From NCBI RefSeq assembly GCF_015533855.1, contig NZ_AP024154.1, positions 2,796,501-2,860,500 on the forward strand: 64,000 nt of DNA, written 5' to 3'. Below, in pieces: positions 37,823 through 46,766 of this stretch (the first letter of the stretch is position 1; every line of letters begins with the position of its first letter). Source of the DNA: Echinicola sp. 20G (GTDB lineage: Bacteria > Bacteroidota > Bacteroidia > Cytophagales > Cyclobacteriaceae). The notes beneath the pieces were generated by a model, which saw only the letters and a list, made by a program, of their open reading frames with translations, searched no databases and was not told the origin of the DNA. A program made the position numbers and the translations under genes.

Positions 37823-38683
37823 TTAAAGCACCATCTTTTCGATAGGAACGACCAATATACCTTCTGCACCGGCAGCTCTTAGTTCTTCAATGTTCTCCCA
37901 GAAAAGATCCTCACTTAAAACAGAATGAACAGAAGACCAGCCTTCTTCAGCTAAGGGCAGAATAGTGGGACTTCTCATGCCGGGAATGAGGGAAATGATT
38001 TTATCCAAGGATTCATTTGGCGCGTTAAGCAAAACATATTTGTTGCTTTTTCCCGTTTGTACGGCATTGATGCGGAAAAGAAGCTTTTCCACGATGGCCA
38101 TCTTTTCATCATTTAGCCCCTTGTGGCTGATTAAGACGGCCTCAGATTTGAAAATTTCCTCTACTTCTTTTAACCCATTCATCATTAGGGTAGAGCCTGA
38201 GCTGACAATATCGCAAATGCCTTCCGCGAGTCCAATGCTTGGTGCTATTTCCACTGAACCACTGATTTCGTGGATTTCAGCGTTGATTTTGTTCTTTTTT
38301 AAGTAGTCGCCTAGGATTTTTGTATAGGAAGTCGCAATATTTTTACCTTCAAAGTAAGAAAGTCCTGGGTAATCCTGGCTTTTGGGAATGGCCAATGATA
38401 AACGGCATTTCGAAAAACCAAGCTTTTTAAGTACATCAACACTTTTGTCCTTCTCTACCAATTCGTTTTCACCAACAATCCCGAGGTCTGCCACTCCATC
38501 AGCTACATAACCTGGGATATCATCATCCCTGAGGTACAAAAATTCAATGGGGAAATTGGTAGAGGTGGATTTTAACTTTCCAGTACCATTATAGAATTTA
38601 ATGCCACATTCTTTGATGAGGCGCAATGAGTCTTCACTTAATCGGCCGCTTTTCTGGACGGCTATACGAATAATGTTTTCCAT
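37823..38683 (-). CDS. hisG: ATP phosphoribosyltransferase (long form)
   Basis: A 286-aa first and committed enzyme of histidine synthesis. RIAVQKSGRLSEDS at the start and IVSSGSTLMMNGLKEVEEIF form the catalytic core. The C-terminal extra domain (ending GAEGILVVPIEKMVL) is the ACT-like regulatory domain through which histidine inhibits long-form HisG. I use the ATG at 38683 (MENIIRIAVQ) rather than the ORF opening 15 bases earlier. Immediately upstream is a 29-codon histidine-rich ORF with competing hairpins, so transcription into hisG is probably also attenuated by histidine supply. Confidence 0.96.
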   Translation of the reverse strand: MENIIRIAVQKSGRLSEDSLRLIKECGIKFYNGTGKLKSTSTNFPIEFLYLRDDDIPGYVADGVADLGIVGENELVEKDKSVDVLKKLGFSKCRLSLAIPKSQDYPGLSYFEGKNIATSYTKILGDYLKKNKINAEIHEISGSVEIAPSIGLAEGICDIVSSGSTLMMNGLKEVEEIFKSEAVLISHKGLNDEKMAIVEKLLFRINAVQTGKSNKYVLLNAPNESLDKIISLIPGMRSPTILPLAEEGWSSVHSVLSEDLFWENIEELRAAGAEGILVVPIEKMVL

Positions 38684-38736
38684 GAAATAAAGATACAAAT
38701 ATGAATAGTTCTTTTAGAAATTCTTTGAATCAATCG

Positions 38737-38804
38737 GGCTGTACAAATAATTATCGCGCAGCCTCTGGGGCGATATGTAAATAGTATTCCTCCTTAAGAG
38801 GAAT
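38737..38804 (-). promoter_or_regulatory. Candidate histidine attenuator hairpins before hisG
   Basis: On the minus strand four segments can pair in alternative ways. ATTCCTC / GAGGAAT (38804-38786) encloses the leader stop codon. CCTCT (38800-38796) can instead pair with AGAGG (38766-38762). GGCTG / CAGCC (38763-38737) and ATCGC / GCGAT (38774-38753) exclude one another. I find no GC-rich stem followed by a clear U-run, so a classical intrinsic terminator is not proven. Control could act through another mechanism. Confidence 0.55.
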
Positions 38805-38883
38805 GATGGAAATGATGAACAGTCACAGTATGTTTTACTGCAAAAAGTAAATGGGAAAGGATATATTTTTGATTGCTGCTCAT
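38794..38883 (-). CDS. Histidine-rich leader peptide of the his operon
   Basis: A 29-codon ORF on the hisG strand with ATG at 38883 and TAA at 38796-38794, about 110 bases before the hisG start. It contains six histidine codons, four of them clustered as VHHFHHSS directly before the stop. That is the design of amino-acid operon leader peptides: scarce charged tRNA-His stalls the ribosome and changes RNA folding. A promoter-like pair lies just upstream and would leave almost no 5' UTR. The exact start is uncertain, since later GTG codons exist, but the His cluster near the stop is what matters. Confidence 0.82.
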   Translation of the reverse strand: MSSNQKYILSHLLFAVKHTVTVHHFHHSS

Positions 38884-38893
38884 GATATGGTCA

Positions 38894-38923
38894 CAAAATT
38901 AAGCAGCTATCGTTATTATCCAA
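38894..38923 (-). promoter_or_regulatory. Bacteroidota-type promoter for the his leader
   Basis: On the minus strand a TTG (38923-38921, extendable to TTTTTTG) is followed after exactly 19 bases by TAATTTTG (38901-38894). This is a full match to the -33/-7 pattern TTG-N19-TAnnTTTG known for Bacteroidota. Transcription would start a few bases before the leader ATG at 38883. Confidence 0.65.
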
Positions 38924-38960
38924 AAAATCGAAATGATTTTTGATTAAAATTAATAATTCC

Positions 38961-40202
38961 TTAAAGAAATGTTTGTGTAATCATGGAATTGTAAAGTTGA
39001 CGCTCTTCTTCATTTCGAAGGGACTTTATATTGACTACGGCTTTTTTGATGATTTTCTGGATCATGGCATCCATGATCTTATCATAGTCAATGTCAACAT
39101 TGTGCTGTCCTTGCTTTTGAAACCTATCCATTTCTTCCATTTTAATAGAGTGAAGGGCTGATTTCATGGATCTGATGACCTCAAGGTTTTTGTTGTCCTG
39201 TTTCCATTGAAAGAATTCATCCAAATGCTGAAGCAAGATACTTTCGACATCTGAAATGCTGGCCAACTTTTGGTCAATGGTTTGCTGAGTCACCAAACCA
39301 ATGTCGTCCATGTCAAACAGGGTTATGCCAGGTAAATCAGTAACTTCAGGACTAATGCTTCTAGGCATGGATATATCTACCAAAACTTTAAAAGTGTGGA
39401 TTGGAGAAGTGAAGTGGGCAGCTGAGATCAAAGGGTTTTGAACACTTGGCGTTGAAATAATGATGTCATAACTTTCTATTAAACTATCCAGCTGCTCAAG
39501 TGATCGATAAGCTATTTGGGTTTTGTTCTTTGTGTTGAAAAGGGAAATTTTATTTTCTGTTCTGTTGAAAACAGTGAGTTGATGATTGCCTCTGGAAAGT
39601 AAGTGCCTAGTGACATTTTGCCCCATATCCCCAAAACCTATTATAGCAATTTTCGGGTCTTTAAACATTTTTTGGTATTCAGAGATCATGTCAACAGCCG
39701 CATAAGGTGCAGAACTGATTCCCGATCTAAAGCCTGTTTGGGAAGCGATCTTTTTATTGGCGCTAAAAATCACATGCATTAACCTATGGATATAAGTCCC
39801 GGCTGTTTTCTGTTTTTGAGCAAACTGATAAGCCGTTTTTATTTGTGAAATGATCTGAGCATCTCCTAAGATTTGTGATTCTAATCCTGAAGAAACCCTG
39901 AAAAAGTAATTTAAAACCTCCTGTTCATTTGTAATGTGTTTGAAGGAATTTAGCGCCAACTCCAATTCTTGATGCTTGATTTTACAGATCAATTCTAAGA
40001 TTTTTTGTTGCTGCTCATTTGCTGCTACATAAAGTATCTCTGTTCGATTACAAGTTGAGAGAACGAGCGATTCCTCTGTGGGGGAGGTGGATTTTATTTC
40101 ATGGAGCAATTGTAATACTTCTTCAGTATTGAGTGCAAAATGCTCTCTTTTACCAATTTCAGTGGTTTTGTGGGTCAAGCTTAAAAGTCTGAATTGAATC
40201 AT
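38961..40202 (-). CDS. hemA: Glutamyl-tRNA reductase
   Basis: A 413-aa NADPH-dependent enzyme that turns glutamyl-tRNA into glutamate-1-semialdehyde, the first step of heme synthesis by the C5 pathway. Nucleophile Cys51 lies in LSTCNRTEILY. SGLESQILGDAQIISQIK contacts the substrate, and IGFGDMGQNV is the NADPH-binding loop. The C-terminal helical dimerisation domain is present. It is a monocistronic minus-strand gene. Its 3' end faces the his promoter region, and no clear terminator is visible after it. Confidence 0.96.
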   Translation of the reverse strand: MIQFRLLSLTHKTTEIGKREHFALNTEEVLQLLHEIKSTSPTEESLVLSTCNRTEILYVAANEQQQKILELICKIKHQELELALNSFKHITNEQEVLNYFFRVSSGLESQILGDAQIISQIKTAYQFAQKQKTAGTYIHRLMHVIFSANKKIASQTGFRSGISSAPYAAVDMISEYQKMFKDPKIAIIGFGDMGQNVTRHLLSRGNHQLTVFNRTENKISLFNTKNKTQIAYRSLEQLDSLIESYDIIISTPSVQNPLISAAHFTSPIHTFKVLVDISMPRSISPEVTDLPGITLFDMDDIGLVTQQTIDQKLASISDVESILLQHLDEFFQWKQDNKNLEVIRSMKSALHSIKMEEMDRFQKQGQHNVDIDYDKIMDAMIQKIIKKAVVNIKSLRNEEERQLYNSMITQTFL

Positions 40203-40495
40203 AATGCCTCTTTCATTGAATGCGCTGATAATATAGCTTAAGTCAATTTTTTGGTTGTTTGATATTACTTACGGATGTGTCAGAAGCTTTGGATTGTCTA
40301 AAAGTTTATCGGGTCTTATTTAAAATTATTACAAATAAAAAAATAGGGAAAGGGTAAAAAAATCTAAAAGCCTAAATCCAGAGTGAATTTCTACTTCGTA
40401 TATCCTTTCTGAATGTGAGATAATTTGAGTGGTTCAAAAGTTAATGCAATCCTTTGATTGTAGTGAAATTAGTTTGTGGTTCAATTTTTTAATTT
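40203..40495. other. Intergenic region upstream of hemA
   Basis: About 290 A/T-rich bases between the hemA start and the terminator of the SUI1 gene. It should contain the hemA promoter, but no full TTG-N19-TAnnTTTG match was found. No small ORF, RNA motif or repeat was recognised. Confidence 0.4.
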
Positions 40496-40526
40496 AAAAA
40501 GGAGCGGTTTTTTAAACCACTCCTTT
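40496..40526 (-). terminator. Terminator after the SUI1-family gene
   Basis: Stem AAAAAGGAG-GGTTT against AAACC-CTCCTTTTT with one mismatched pair and a TTT loop, ending in five T on the minus strand. It lies 7 bases after the stop at 40533. Confidence 0.85.
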
Positions 40527-40532
40527 TTCATT

Positions 40533-40889
40533 TCAACCTCCTGATTTCTTGGCTTTGTAACTTTGTTGTTGTAAGATTTCCAGAACTTTGTCCCGATGGT
40601 CGCCTTGGATTAGGATTTCCCCGTCTTTGGCACTTCCTCCTACACCACATTTGCTTTTAAGAAGTTTCCCTAGGTCCTTTAGGTCTTCTTCTGAACCGAT
40701 AAATCCCGCAATGAGTGTAACTTGTTTTCCCCCACGGGCCTTCTTATCCAGCATCACTTTTAGGTTTTGCTGCTGAGGAGGAAGTGTTTCCAGATCTTCC
40801 CCTCCAAATTCATCAAAGTCAAAATTGTCGTTGGTGGAGTAAACTACTCCATCTCTTTTTTTCCAGTCGTTGTTTTTCTTTTTACTCAT
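40533..40889 (-). CDS. SUI1/YciH-family translation initiation factor
   Basis: A 118-aa protein whose C-terminal two thirds matches the eIF1/SUI1 fold: [52 protein letters not shown]. Archaeal and eukaryotic relatives police start-codon choice. The bacterial YciH group is thought to act similarly or in stress, but its role is unsettled. The N-terminal 40 residues are acidic and probably disordered. It begins 3 bases after the universal stress protein gene, so the two form an operon. Confidence 0.92.
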   Translation of the reverse strand: MSKKKNNDWKKRDGVVYSTNDNFDFDEFGGEDLETLPPQQQNLKVMLDKKARGGKQVTLIAGFIGSEEDLKDLGKLLKSKCGVGGSAKDGEILIQGDHRDKVLEILQQQSYKAKKSGG

Positions 40890-40892
40890 GCT

Positions 40893-41741
40893 TTATTTTA
40901 TTTTCATCGTCCATACCGGTCTTTTGGAATGGTTGACCACATCTTCTGCAATGCTTCCGCTCAACAAGTGCATAAAGCCCGTCCTGCCGTGCGTAGCCAT
41001 GGCGATCATGTCAATATTATTGTCTTCCGCATACTGGATGATACCATCTTCTTCTGAGTCACAATTATATATTTCAAAAGTAACATGGTCAAGTTGGTGC
41101 TTGGCAATAAATTCTTTGATTTTAGCCTTGCTATCTCTTGAGTTTTCAAAGGAGTTAGGTGTGTTTACCTTGATCAAATGTAATTCGGCACCTAAGGATT
41201 CCTGTAGAGCTTTAAGGGGAAGTATAATTTCTCCATTGTCTTCTGTAAAGTCGCTGGCCAAGATTATTGACTTGATATCTGAAGGAAGAACGCTCCCCTT
41301 GATAGTGATGACAGGGCATTTGGCATGTCTCACTACTTTTTCAGTATTGGAACCAATTAGTAGTTCTTCCAGGCCGCTGGATCCTTTGGATCCCATGATA
41401 ATAATATCTGCTTTGATTTCTGAGACTTCATTGCTGATCCCTGCATAGGGATTGCCGAAAACCATTTTTGTACTGAATTTGTAAGGTAGGTTTTGATGTT
41501 TTTCTTTTATTTCAGCAATCTGTTTTTTTCTCTTTTCTACTAATTCTACAATGAAGATGTTGTTGATTTCTTCGCCGCCCAGTCCCACTTCACCGGTGGT
41601 ATTGAAATTTTGGGCAGTGGGAATTTCAATCACATGAAGCAGTTTTAAGTTTCCCTGCACAATGGTTGCCAAACCTTTGGCAAATTCAAGGGCATTCTCT
41701 GCTTCTTCAGAAAAATCGAATGGAACTAAGATGGTTTTCAT
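40893..41741 (-). CDS. Universal stress protein with two UspA domains
   Basis: A 282-aa cytosolic protein with two tandem UspA domains (about 1-150 and 152-282). ATP-binding glycine loops appear in both: GSKGSSGLEELLIGSNTEKV and THGRTGFMHLLSGSIAEDVV. Such proteins help survival under starvation or stress by unclear means. It is co-transcribed with the SUI1-like gene downstream (3-base gap), so the pair may be a stress-translation unit. Confidence 0.93.
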   Translation of the reverse strand: MKTILVPFDFSEEAENALEFAKGLATIVQGNLKLLHVIEIPTAQNFNTTGEVGLGGEEINNIFIVELVEKRKKQIAEIKEKHQNLPYKFSTKMVFGNPYAGISNEVSEIKADIIIMGSKGSSGLEELLIGSNTEKVVRHAKCPVITIKGSVLPSDIKSIILASDFTEDNGEIILPLKALQESLGAELHLIKVNTPNSFENSRDSKAKIKEFIAKHQLDHVTFEIYNCDSEEDGIIQYAEDNNIDMIAMATHGRTGFMHLLSGSIAEDVVNHSKRPVWTMKIK

Positions 41742-41870
41742 AGTTGCTTTAATTATGGTTTAGTGTTGAATACACATAAAATACGAAAAACAAGGAGTTT
41801 AAACTAAAATCATTACCCCTTATTTGTTCACATAACCTAACTAGCAAGAATTAGTCTAAAAAGAGAATTT

Positions 41871-42785
41871 CTAAGAAAAAATCACCAAGCCCAAGCCAAA
41901 AGCCAATACCCAGAATAGGGTGGATATGGCCATTTTTTTTAAATATGGATCCAGTTCCTTTGAGCTTGTTTTTTTACCCATTTGAACGGCGATATTGATC
42001 ATTAGAGGAGAAATGAGCAATGCCAACAAGCCTCCAGGGGTATTCTCAACCCATGCAAACAGGACCACTGAAAGGTTCCCTAAAACCACCAATGCCCAGT
42101 TATAGCGCACGGCAGCTTTTCTTCCAATCCTTACAGGAATTGATTTTTTGCCAGCTTTTTTGTCGGATTCAATGTCTCTAATATTGTTGATATTTAATAC
42201 TGATGCACTGAAAAATCCCAATGAAATAGCAGGGAGTAAAAGGCTTGTAGAAAAACTGAGTGTATGTAGGAAATAAGTCCCCAATACACCAACTAACCCA
42301 AAAAACATGAAAACCGAAATGTCACCCAATCCCATGTAACCATAAGGGTTGGAACCTGATGTATAATTGACAGCAGCAAAAATGGATAATAAGCCAATAC
42401 CAATAAATGTGAAAAAAATAACCCAGCTGTCCAGTGAAACATATAGCAATCCTATTCCACTGATGAAAGAAAGCACCCCTAAAAGAATCATGGCGTTTTT
42501 CATTTCATGTGGTTGAATGATGCCTGATTGAACAGCTCTGATTGGACCTTCCCGATCATCACTGTCCGCACCATGTACACTGTCACCATAATCATTGGCG
42601 AGATTAGAAAGGATTTGCAAAAGGGTGGTGGTGAGCGCTGCTAAAGCAAACACTTCCCATTTGAATAAGCCATGTGACCAAGCAATAAAACTGGCCATAA
42701 GGATACTGGCAAGTGCCAAAGGAAGCGTTCTTAATCTGATGGCATGCAGCCATGCTTGTTTTTTATTGGAAAGCGTGATGTCCAC
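41871..42785 (-). CDS. menA: 1,4-dihydroxy-2-naphthoate polyprenyltransferase
   Basis: A 304-aa integral membrane UbiA-family prenyltransferase with about eight TM helices. It joins a polyprenyl chain to DHNA to make demethylmenaquinone for the respiratory chain. The aspartate-rich motif NLANDYGDSVHGADSDD binds the prenyl diphosphate through Mg ions, and the second one is NNIRDIESDKKAGKK. Upstream and downstream genes are unrelated, as is common in this group. Confidence 0.95.
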   Translation of the reverse strand: MDITLSNKKQAWLHAIRLRTLPLALASILMASFIAWSHGLFKWEVFALAALTTTLLQILSNLANDYGDSVHGADSDDREGPIRAVQSGIIQPHEMKNAMILLGVLSFISGIGLLYVSLDSWVIFFTFIGIGLLSIFAAVNYTSGSNPYGYMGLGDISVFMFFGLVGVLGTYFLHTLSFSTSLLLPAISLGFFSASVLNINNIRDIESDKKAGKKSIPVRIGRKAAVRYNWALVVLGNLSVVLFAWVENTPGGLLALLISPLMINIAVQMGKKTSSKELDPYLKKMAISTLFWVLAFGLGLVIFS

Positions 42786-42850
42786 TACTGAAATTGGATA
42801 TGTAAAACAGCAGCCTTCAAAGTAAGAAAACTGCTGTTATGGATTTTTTA

Positions 42851-43453
42851 CTAGGCTTCGATCAATTTGATGATTTCGTCATCCATTGGGTTGACAGATG
42901 ATTGGAAGAAGTGCTTCAACTCGCCATTTTCATCGATGAAGTATTTACAGAAATTCCAAGTAGGTTCTTGGTCATTCCAACCATTAAGGGATTTGTCAGA
43001 CAGCCATCTGTAAAGAGGGTGCTTGTCCACTCCTTTGACAGAAATTTTTTCAAACATCGGGAAGGTCACACCATAGTTACTGGTACAGAACTTTTTGATG
43101 TCATCATTGGTGCCTGGCTCTTGTTCTCCAAAGTTATTAGCAGGAAACCCCAAAATGGTGACTTTGTCTCCATATTCTTCGTTCAGCTTTTGAAGGTCTT
43201 CATACTGCGGCGTGTACCCACACTTGGATGCGACATTTACTACAAGGAGCTTTTTGCCTTTGAATTTACTAAAGTCGACATCATTTCCATCAATGTCTGT
43301 CATGGTGAAATCATAAAAAGACTTTTCCATATCACTGCTTTCTTGATTGACAGTAGTAGTTGCAATCATTTCACTTTCTTCAGAAGAAGTCTTACTGGCG
43401 CTTTCACAAGCAACAACTGCTAAGGCAGCAAGGATTATCATGATTTTTTTCAT
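42851..43453 (-). CDS. Glutathione peroxidase-like lipoprotein
   Basis: A 200-aa thiol peroxidase with an N-terminal lipoprotein signal (AVVAC, Cys16), so placed in the envelope. The Cys-type catalytic site is NVASKCGYTPQY with Cys78. The glutamine and tryptophan of the catalytic set are in FPANNFGEQEPG and EPTWNFCKYF. Cys-type enzymes usually use thioredoxin rather than glutathione as reductant. Role: detoxification of peroxides in the periplasm. Confidence 0.92.
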   Translation of the reverse strand: MKKIMIILAALAVVACESASKTSSEESEMIATTTVNQESSDMEKSFYDFTMTDIDGNDVDFSKFKGKKLLVVNVASKCGYTPQYEDLQKLNEEYGDKVTILGFPANNFGEQEPGTNDDIKKFCTSNYGVTFPMFEKISVKGVDKHPLYRWLSDKSLNGWNDQEPTWNFCKYFIDENGELKHFFQSSVNPMDDEIIKLIEA

Positions 43454-43496
43454 AAGTCTATAGTTTTGTCGTAATGGTTAAACGAGACAAAGTTGT

Positions 43497-45287
43497 TTAC
43501 ATTCTTTCAGGCACTTTTATACCTAATAACTTCATTCCAGACTTTAAAGTTTTTGCGACCTGAGCACTAAGTGCTACACGGAAGCTACGAACCTTCTCAT
43601 TTTCTTCGCTAAAGATAGGAAGTTCTGCATAAAAGCGGTTATACTCTTTGGCCAAATCGAACATGTATTGTGCTATGACAGAAGGGGATAGTTCTTCTCC
43701 AGCTTGAGCAATCTTCTTTTCGAAATTGTTTAGGAGGATAATCAATTCTTTTTCTCCTTCTTCAATATGGGACAGCCCATCAAAACCTTCTGCTGTATAA
43801 TTTACGCCAATTTGGTCTGCTTTTCTTAAAATAGAAGCGATTCGGGCATGTGAGTATTGAATGAAAGGTCCTGTGTTACCTTGGAATTCAATGGACTCCT
43901 GAGGATTGAAAAGCATTCTCTTTTTAGGATCAACCTTGAGCAGGAAGTATTTAAGGGCACCTAACCCAAGCATTTCATAGAGTTCTTTGGCTTGCTCTTC
44001 AGAAAAACCATCAATCTTGCCCAACTCTTTGGTGTGACTGGCCGCAGTATCAATCATTTCCTGCATCAGGTCATCAGCATCCACCACGGTTCCTTCACGG
44101 GATTTCATTTTTCCGGTAGGCAAGTCCACCATGCCATAGCTTAGATGGAAAAGTCCTTCGCCGTACGGTCTGCCCAACTTTCTCATTATCTTGAACAATA
44201 CATCAAAGTGGTAATCCTGCTCATTTCCCACCACGTAGACTGATTGGTTGATTTTGAAATCTTCATATTTCAGGTCAGCTGTTCCCATGTCTTGGGTGAT
44301 GTAAACAGATGTGCCATCACCGCGCAACACCAGTTTTTCGTCTAATCCTTCTGCTGTAAGGTCTGCCCAAACAGAACCATTGTCTTTTTTGAAGAACACC
44401 CCTTTTTCAAGTCCTTCTTCCACAATGTTTTTGCCCAAAAGGTAAGTGTCTGACTCATAATAATACTTGTCAAAACTCACTCCCATTTTAGTATAGGTAG
44501 CATCGAAGCCTTCATATACCCAGCTGTTCATGGTTTTCCATAAAGTCACCGTTTCCTCATCACCAGCTTCCCACTTTCTGAGCATTTCTTGGGCTTCCAG
44601 CATAAGAGGGGCTCGCTTTTTAGCTTCTTCTTCCGATAGGCCTTTTTCTACAAGTTCATGGATTTCTTTCTTATAGGCTTTGTCGAATAGCACATAGTAT
44701 TTACCTGCCAAATGATCTCCTTTAAGTCCTCCAGAATCTGGAGTTTCTCCTTCTCCGAAGTGCTGATAGGCTACCATGGATTTACAAATATGGATTCCCC
44801 TGTCATTGACCAGATTGGCTTTGATGACTTCGTAGCCATTTGCAGACAGGATTTCTGATACAGCAAACCCTAGGAAGTTATTTCTAAGGTGCCCCAAGTG
44901 AAGCGGTTTGTTGGTATTGGGAGAGCTAAACTCTACCATTACTTTTTGGTCTTTGGGAGGTAGTTGGCCAAGGTTTTCCTTTTGAAATAAATTTTGGAAA
45001 ACAGATAACCATGATTCTTCATTGACCGAAATGTTCAAGAAGCCTTTCACCACATTGAAGCCACTTACAACAGCACAGTGATCGACCAAGTATTGACCGA
45101 TTTTCTCCCCACTATCTTCAGGCTTCATCCTGGTTACCTTAAGGAATGGAAATAGTACAAAAGTGTAGTTGCCTTCAAATTCCTTGCGGGTGGGTTGTAA
45201 TGCAAGGCTGTCAGCGGCTACTTGGTGATCAAAAGTTTTGTCAAATGCCTCGCTGATGGCATTGAGTATTTGTTCTTGAATGGTCAT
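43497..45287 (-). CDS. argS: Arginyl-tRNA synthetase
   Basis: A 596-aa class I synthetase that charges tRNA-Arg. The HIGH motif appears as HLGH (130-133), within SSPNTNKPLHLGHLRNN. The KMSKS counterpart is GKMKSREG. The N-terminal tRNA-binding domain and the C-terminal DALR anticodon-binding domain are both present. It starts 13 bases after the arginase gene, so tRNA charging and arginine breakdown are co-transcribed. Confidence 0.97.
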   Translation of the reverse strand: MTIQEQILNAISEAFDKTFDHQVAADSLALQPTRKEFEGNYTFVLFPFLKVTRMKPEDSGEKIGQYLVDHCAVVSGFNVVKGFLNISVNEESWLSVFQNLFQKENLGQLPPKDQKVMVEFSSPNTNKPLHLGHLRNNFLGFAVSEILSANGYEVIKANLVNDRGIHICKSMVAYQHFGEGETPDSGGLKGDHLAGKYYVLFDKAYKKEIHELVEKGLSEEEAKKRAPLMLEAQEMLRKWEAGDEETVTLWKTMNSWVYEGFDATYTKMGVSFDKYYYESDTYLLGKNIVEEGLEKGVFFKKDNGSVWADLTAEGLDEKLVLRGDGTSVYITQDMGTADLKYEDFKINQSVYVVGNEQDYHFDVLFKIMRKLGRPYGEGLFHLSYGMVDLPTGKMKSREGTVVDADDLMQEMIDTAASHTKELGKIDGFSEEQAKELYEMLGLGALKYFLLKVDPKKRMLFNPQESIEFQGNTGPFIQYSHARIASILRKADQIGVNYTAEGFDGLSHIEEGEKELIILLNNFEKKIAQAGEELSPSVIAQYMFDLAKEYNRFYAELPIFSEENEKVRSFRVALSAQVAKTLKSGMKLLGIKVPERM

Positions 45288-45299
45288 TCTATTTGTTTT

Positions 45300-46250
45300 T
45301 TAAAAGTTGCTTACCAGTGATTCCGTAGTAGTTTCGAGAATTTCAAAGGCGTTTTTGGCCATGATGTTCTCGTTATCCAAAGTCGGGTTGACTTCCACGA
45401 TTTCCCAGCAGCAAACTCTCTTATCTTTTATAAGTTCTTTGTTCAAATTGATAGCTTCCTCAACGGTCAGTCCATCAGGAACAGGGGTACCTGTCCCCAT
45501 GGAAATGGCGCTGTCCATGCTGTCGACATCAAAAGAGATGTAAATTTGATCACAATTTCTCAGGATGTCCAATGCCTCTTGAGAAATTTTTTCAATCCCT
45601 TTCTCCCTTACTTCGCTAGTCTTGAAGTTTTTGATCCCATGTTTCTCGATCAAGAAGTCTTCAGGTTCTTCAGTATCTCTTACCGCTATATAGACAATGT
45701 CTTCAGCTTTGATTTTGGGGAAGTCACCACCAATCTTTTTTATTTTCTCCCAGTATTCAAATTCCTCATCAGACAAATCATGCTGCTTACATGAGAGATT
45801 ATCTTCCTGTAAGCACATGCCCAATGGCATGCCGTGCATATTTCCGGAGGGGCTTGTATAAGGACTATGTATATCTGCATGCGCATCAATCCAAATCACT
45901 CCAAGGCGTTTTTCAGGAGCAGCAGCCTTGATGCCCATAATACTTCCTGCAGCAGTGGAATGGTCTCCTGCTAAAATAATTGGAAACTTCTTTTCCAACC
46001 TTAGTGCCTTTACTGTATCGTGGACATTATGGATCACCTCAAACACTCCTTCAATGTATTTGGCATGAGGGAAATAATTATTTTTCCATAAATAATTATT
46101 GGCATCTTGGACATTGATAGGCTCAAACCGGGTAAAGAAGTCTGATTTTTTTCCTAGGCTGGCTATTTTAAGAGCATCGACTCCTAAACTAGCTCCTCTG
46201 GTTCCTGCAGCCAGCTCTGACCTTACTTCAACAAGCTTGATGTTTCTCAT
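45300..46250 (-). CDS. Arginase
   Basis: A 316-aa ureohydrolase that cleaves arginine to ornithine and urea. All metal-site motifs are present: GDHS (95-98), DAHAD (122-126) and DVDSMD around 245, binding two Mn ions. SELAAGTRGASLG at the N-terminus is typical of the Bacteroidota arginases. Agmatinase is the main alternative, and formimidoylglutamase is less likely. It is the first gene of an arginase-argS operon. On the minus strand TACTTTTG (46325-46318) fits the -7 element about 60 bases upstream. Confidence 0.9.
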   Translation of the reverse strand: MRNIKLVEVRSELAAGTRGASLGVDALKIASLGKKSDFFTRFEPINVQDANNYLWKNNYFPHAKYIEGVFEVIHNVHDTVKALRLEKKFPIILAGDHSTAAGSIMGIKAAAPEKRLGVIWIDAHADIHSPYTSPSGNMHGMPLGMCLQEDNLSCKQHDLSDEEFEYWEKIKKIGGDFPKIKAEDIVYIAVRDTEEPEDFLIEKHGIKNFKTSEVREKGIEKISQEALDILRNCDQIYISFDVDSMDSAISMGTGTPVPDGLTVEEAINLNKELIKDKRVCCWEIVEVNPTLDNENIMAKNAFEILETTTESLVSNF

Positions 46251-46607
46251 AGTCGGTTAAATAATCTCTAGTTTATTTGGGTGTTTGATTCTATCCTTAG
46301 GATGAAAATTGATGTGACAAAAGTAGTTAAAAATGTGCAAATATGGGAGCCTGCTTTAAGATGGCAAAAATAGGTTTTCTTTAAGAAGCTTTAATACCTT
46401 GACGTTGAAGTTTAAATAAATATATCAACTCTAGAATCAAGAAGGTGATCTGACTTTAATAGTTTTTTGTTTATTTATCGCATTTTTAATAAGCGCAAAA
46501 AGTGCTTTCTGGAATAGTATTAGAGCTTTTTTAAAGGGAAAGAAAATATTTTGAAAATAATTCCCTACAAAATCTATAGGGATATTAGTTTTTATAATAA
46601 AATGTAT
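46251..46607. other. Intergenic region between arginase and the SAM riboswitch
   Basis: About 357 bases, A/T-rich. It carries the arginase promoter candidate on the minus strand (46318-46325). I see no ORF, RNA motif or long repeat in the rest. Confidence 0.4.
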
Positions 46608-46615
46608 TACCTTTG
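46608..46615 (+). promoter_or_regulatory. Promoter -7 element for the SAM-riboswitch transcript
   Basis: TACCTTTG fits TAnnTTTG. A TTAG about 20 bases upstream (46585-46588) is a degenerate -33. Transcription would begin near 46622, shortly before the aptamer. Confidence 0.5.
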
Positions 46616-46652
46616 AAAAAGTTATTAGTGAAAAGCCAAGTAGGTCAGTAGC

Positions 46653-46766
46653 TAATTTATAAAGAATAGGGGAGAGAACAGGCTCTTAGAACCTATAGCA
46701 ACCTATCCCTCGTGAAGAGAAAAGGTGCTAAATCCTGCCTAAATCAATTAAAGGACCTATAAATTA
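46653..46766 (+). promoter_or_regulatory. SAM-I (S-box) riboswitch
   Basis: The conserved S-box core is present in order: GGGGAGAGAACAGGCTC, GAACCTATAGCAACC, then AAAAGGTGCTAAATCCTGCC. The last segment, AGGTGCTAAATCC, is the family hallmark. P1 can form from TAATTTATA (46653-46661) and TATAAATTA (46758-46766). The 3' half of P1 ends on the A of the next ATG (46766), so SAM binding could hide that start. A competing pairing TAGGTC / GACCTA (46641-46646 with 46754-46759) overlaps P1 and could be the ligand-free state. No terminator hairpin with a U-run is visible, which fits translational control. SAM-I aptamers normally control methionine or cysteine genes. Confidence 0.85.

Noticed and set aside
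38737..38804. A standard rho-independent terminator in the his leader
   Set aside because: Stems are present but none is GC-rich and followed by a clear T-run, so I list alternative hairpins and do not claim a terminator.
40870..41448. 192-aa plus-strand ORF opposite the universal stress protein gene
   Set aside because: It overlaps a clear two-domain USP gene and part of the SUI1 gene, has no independent start context, and no recognisable motif.
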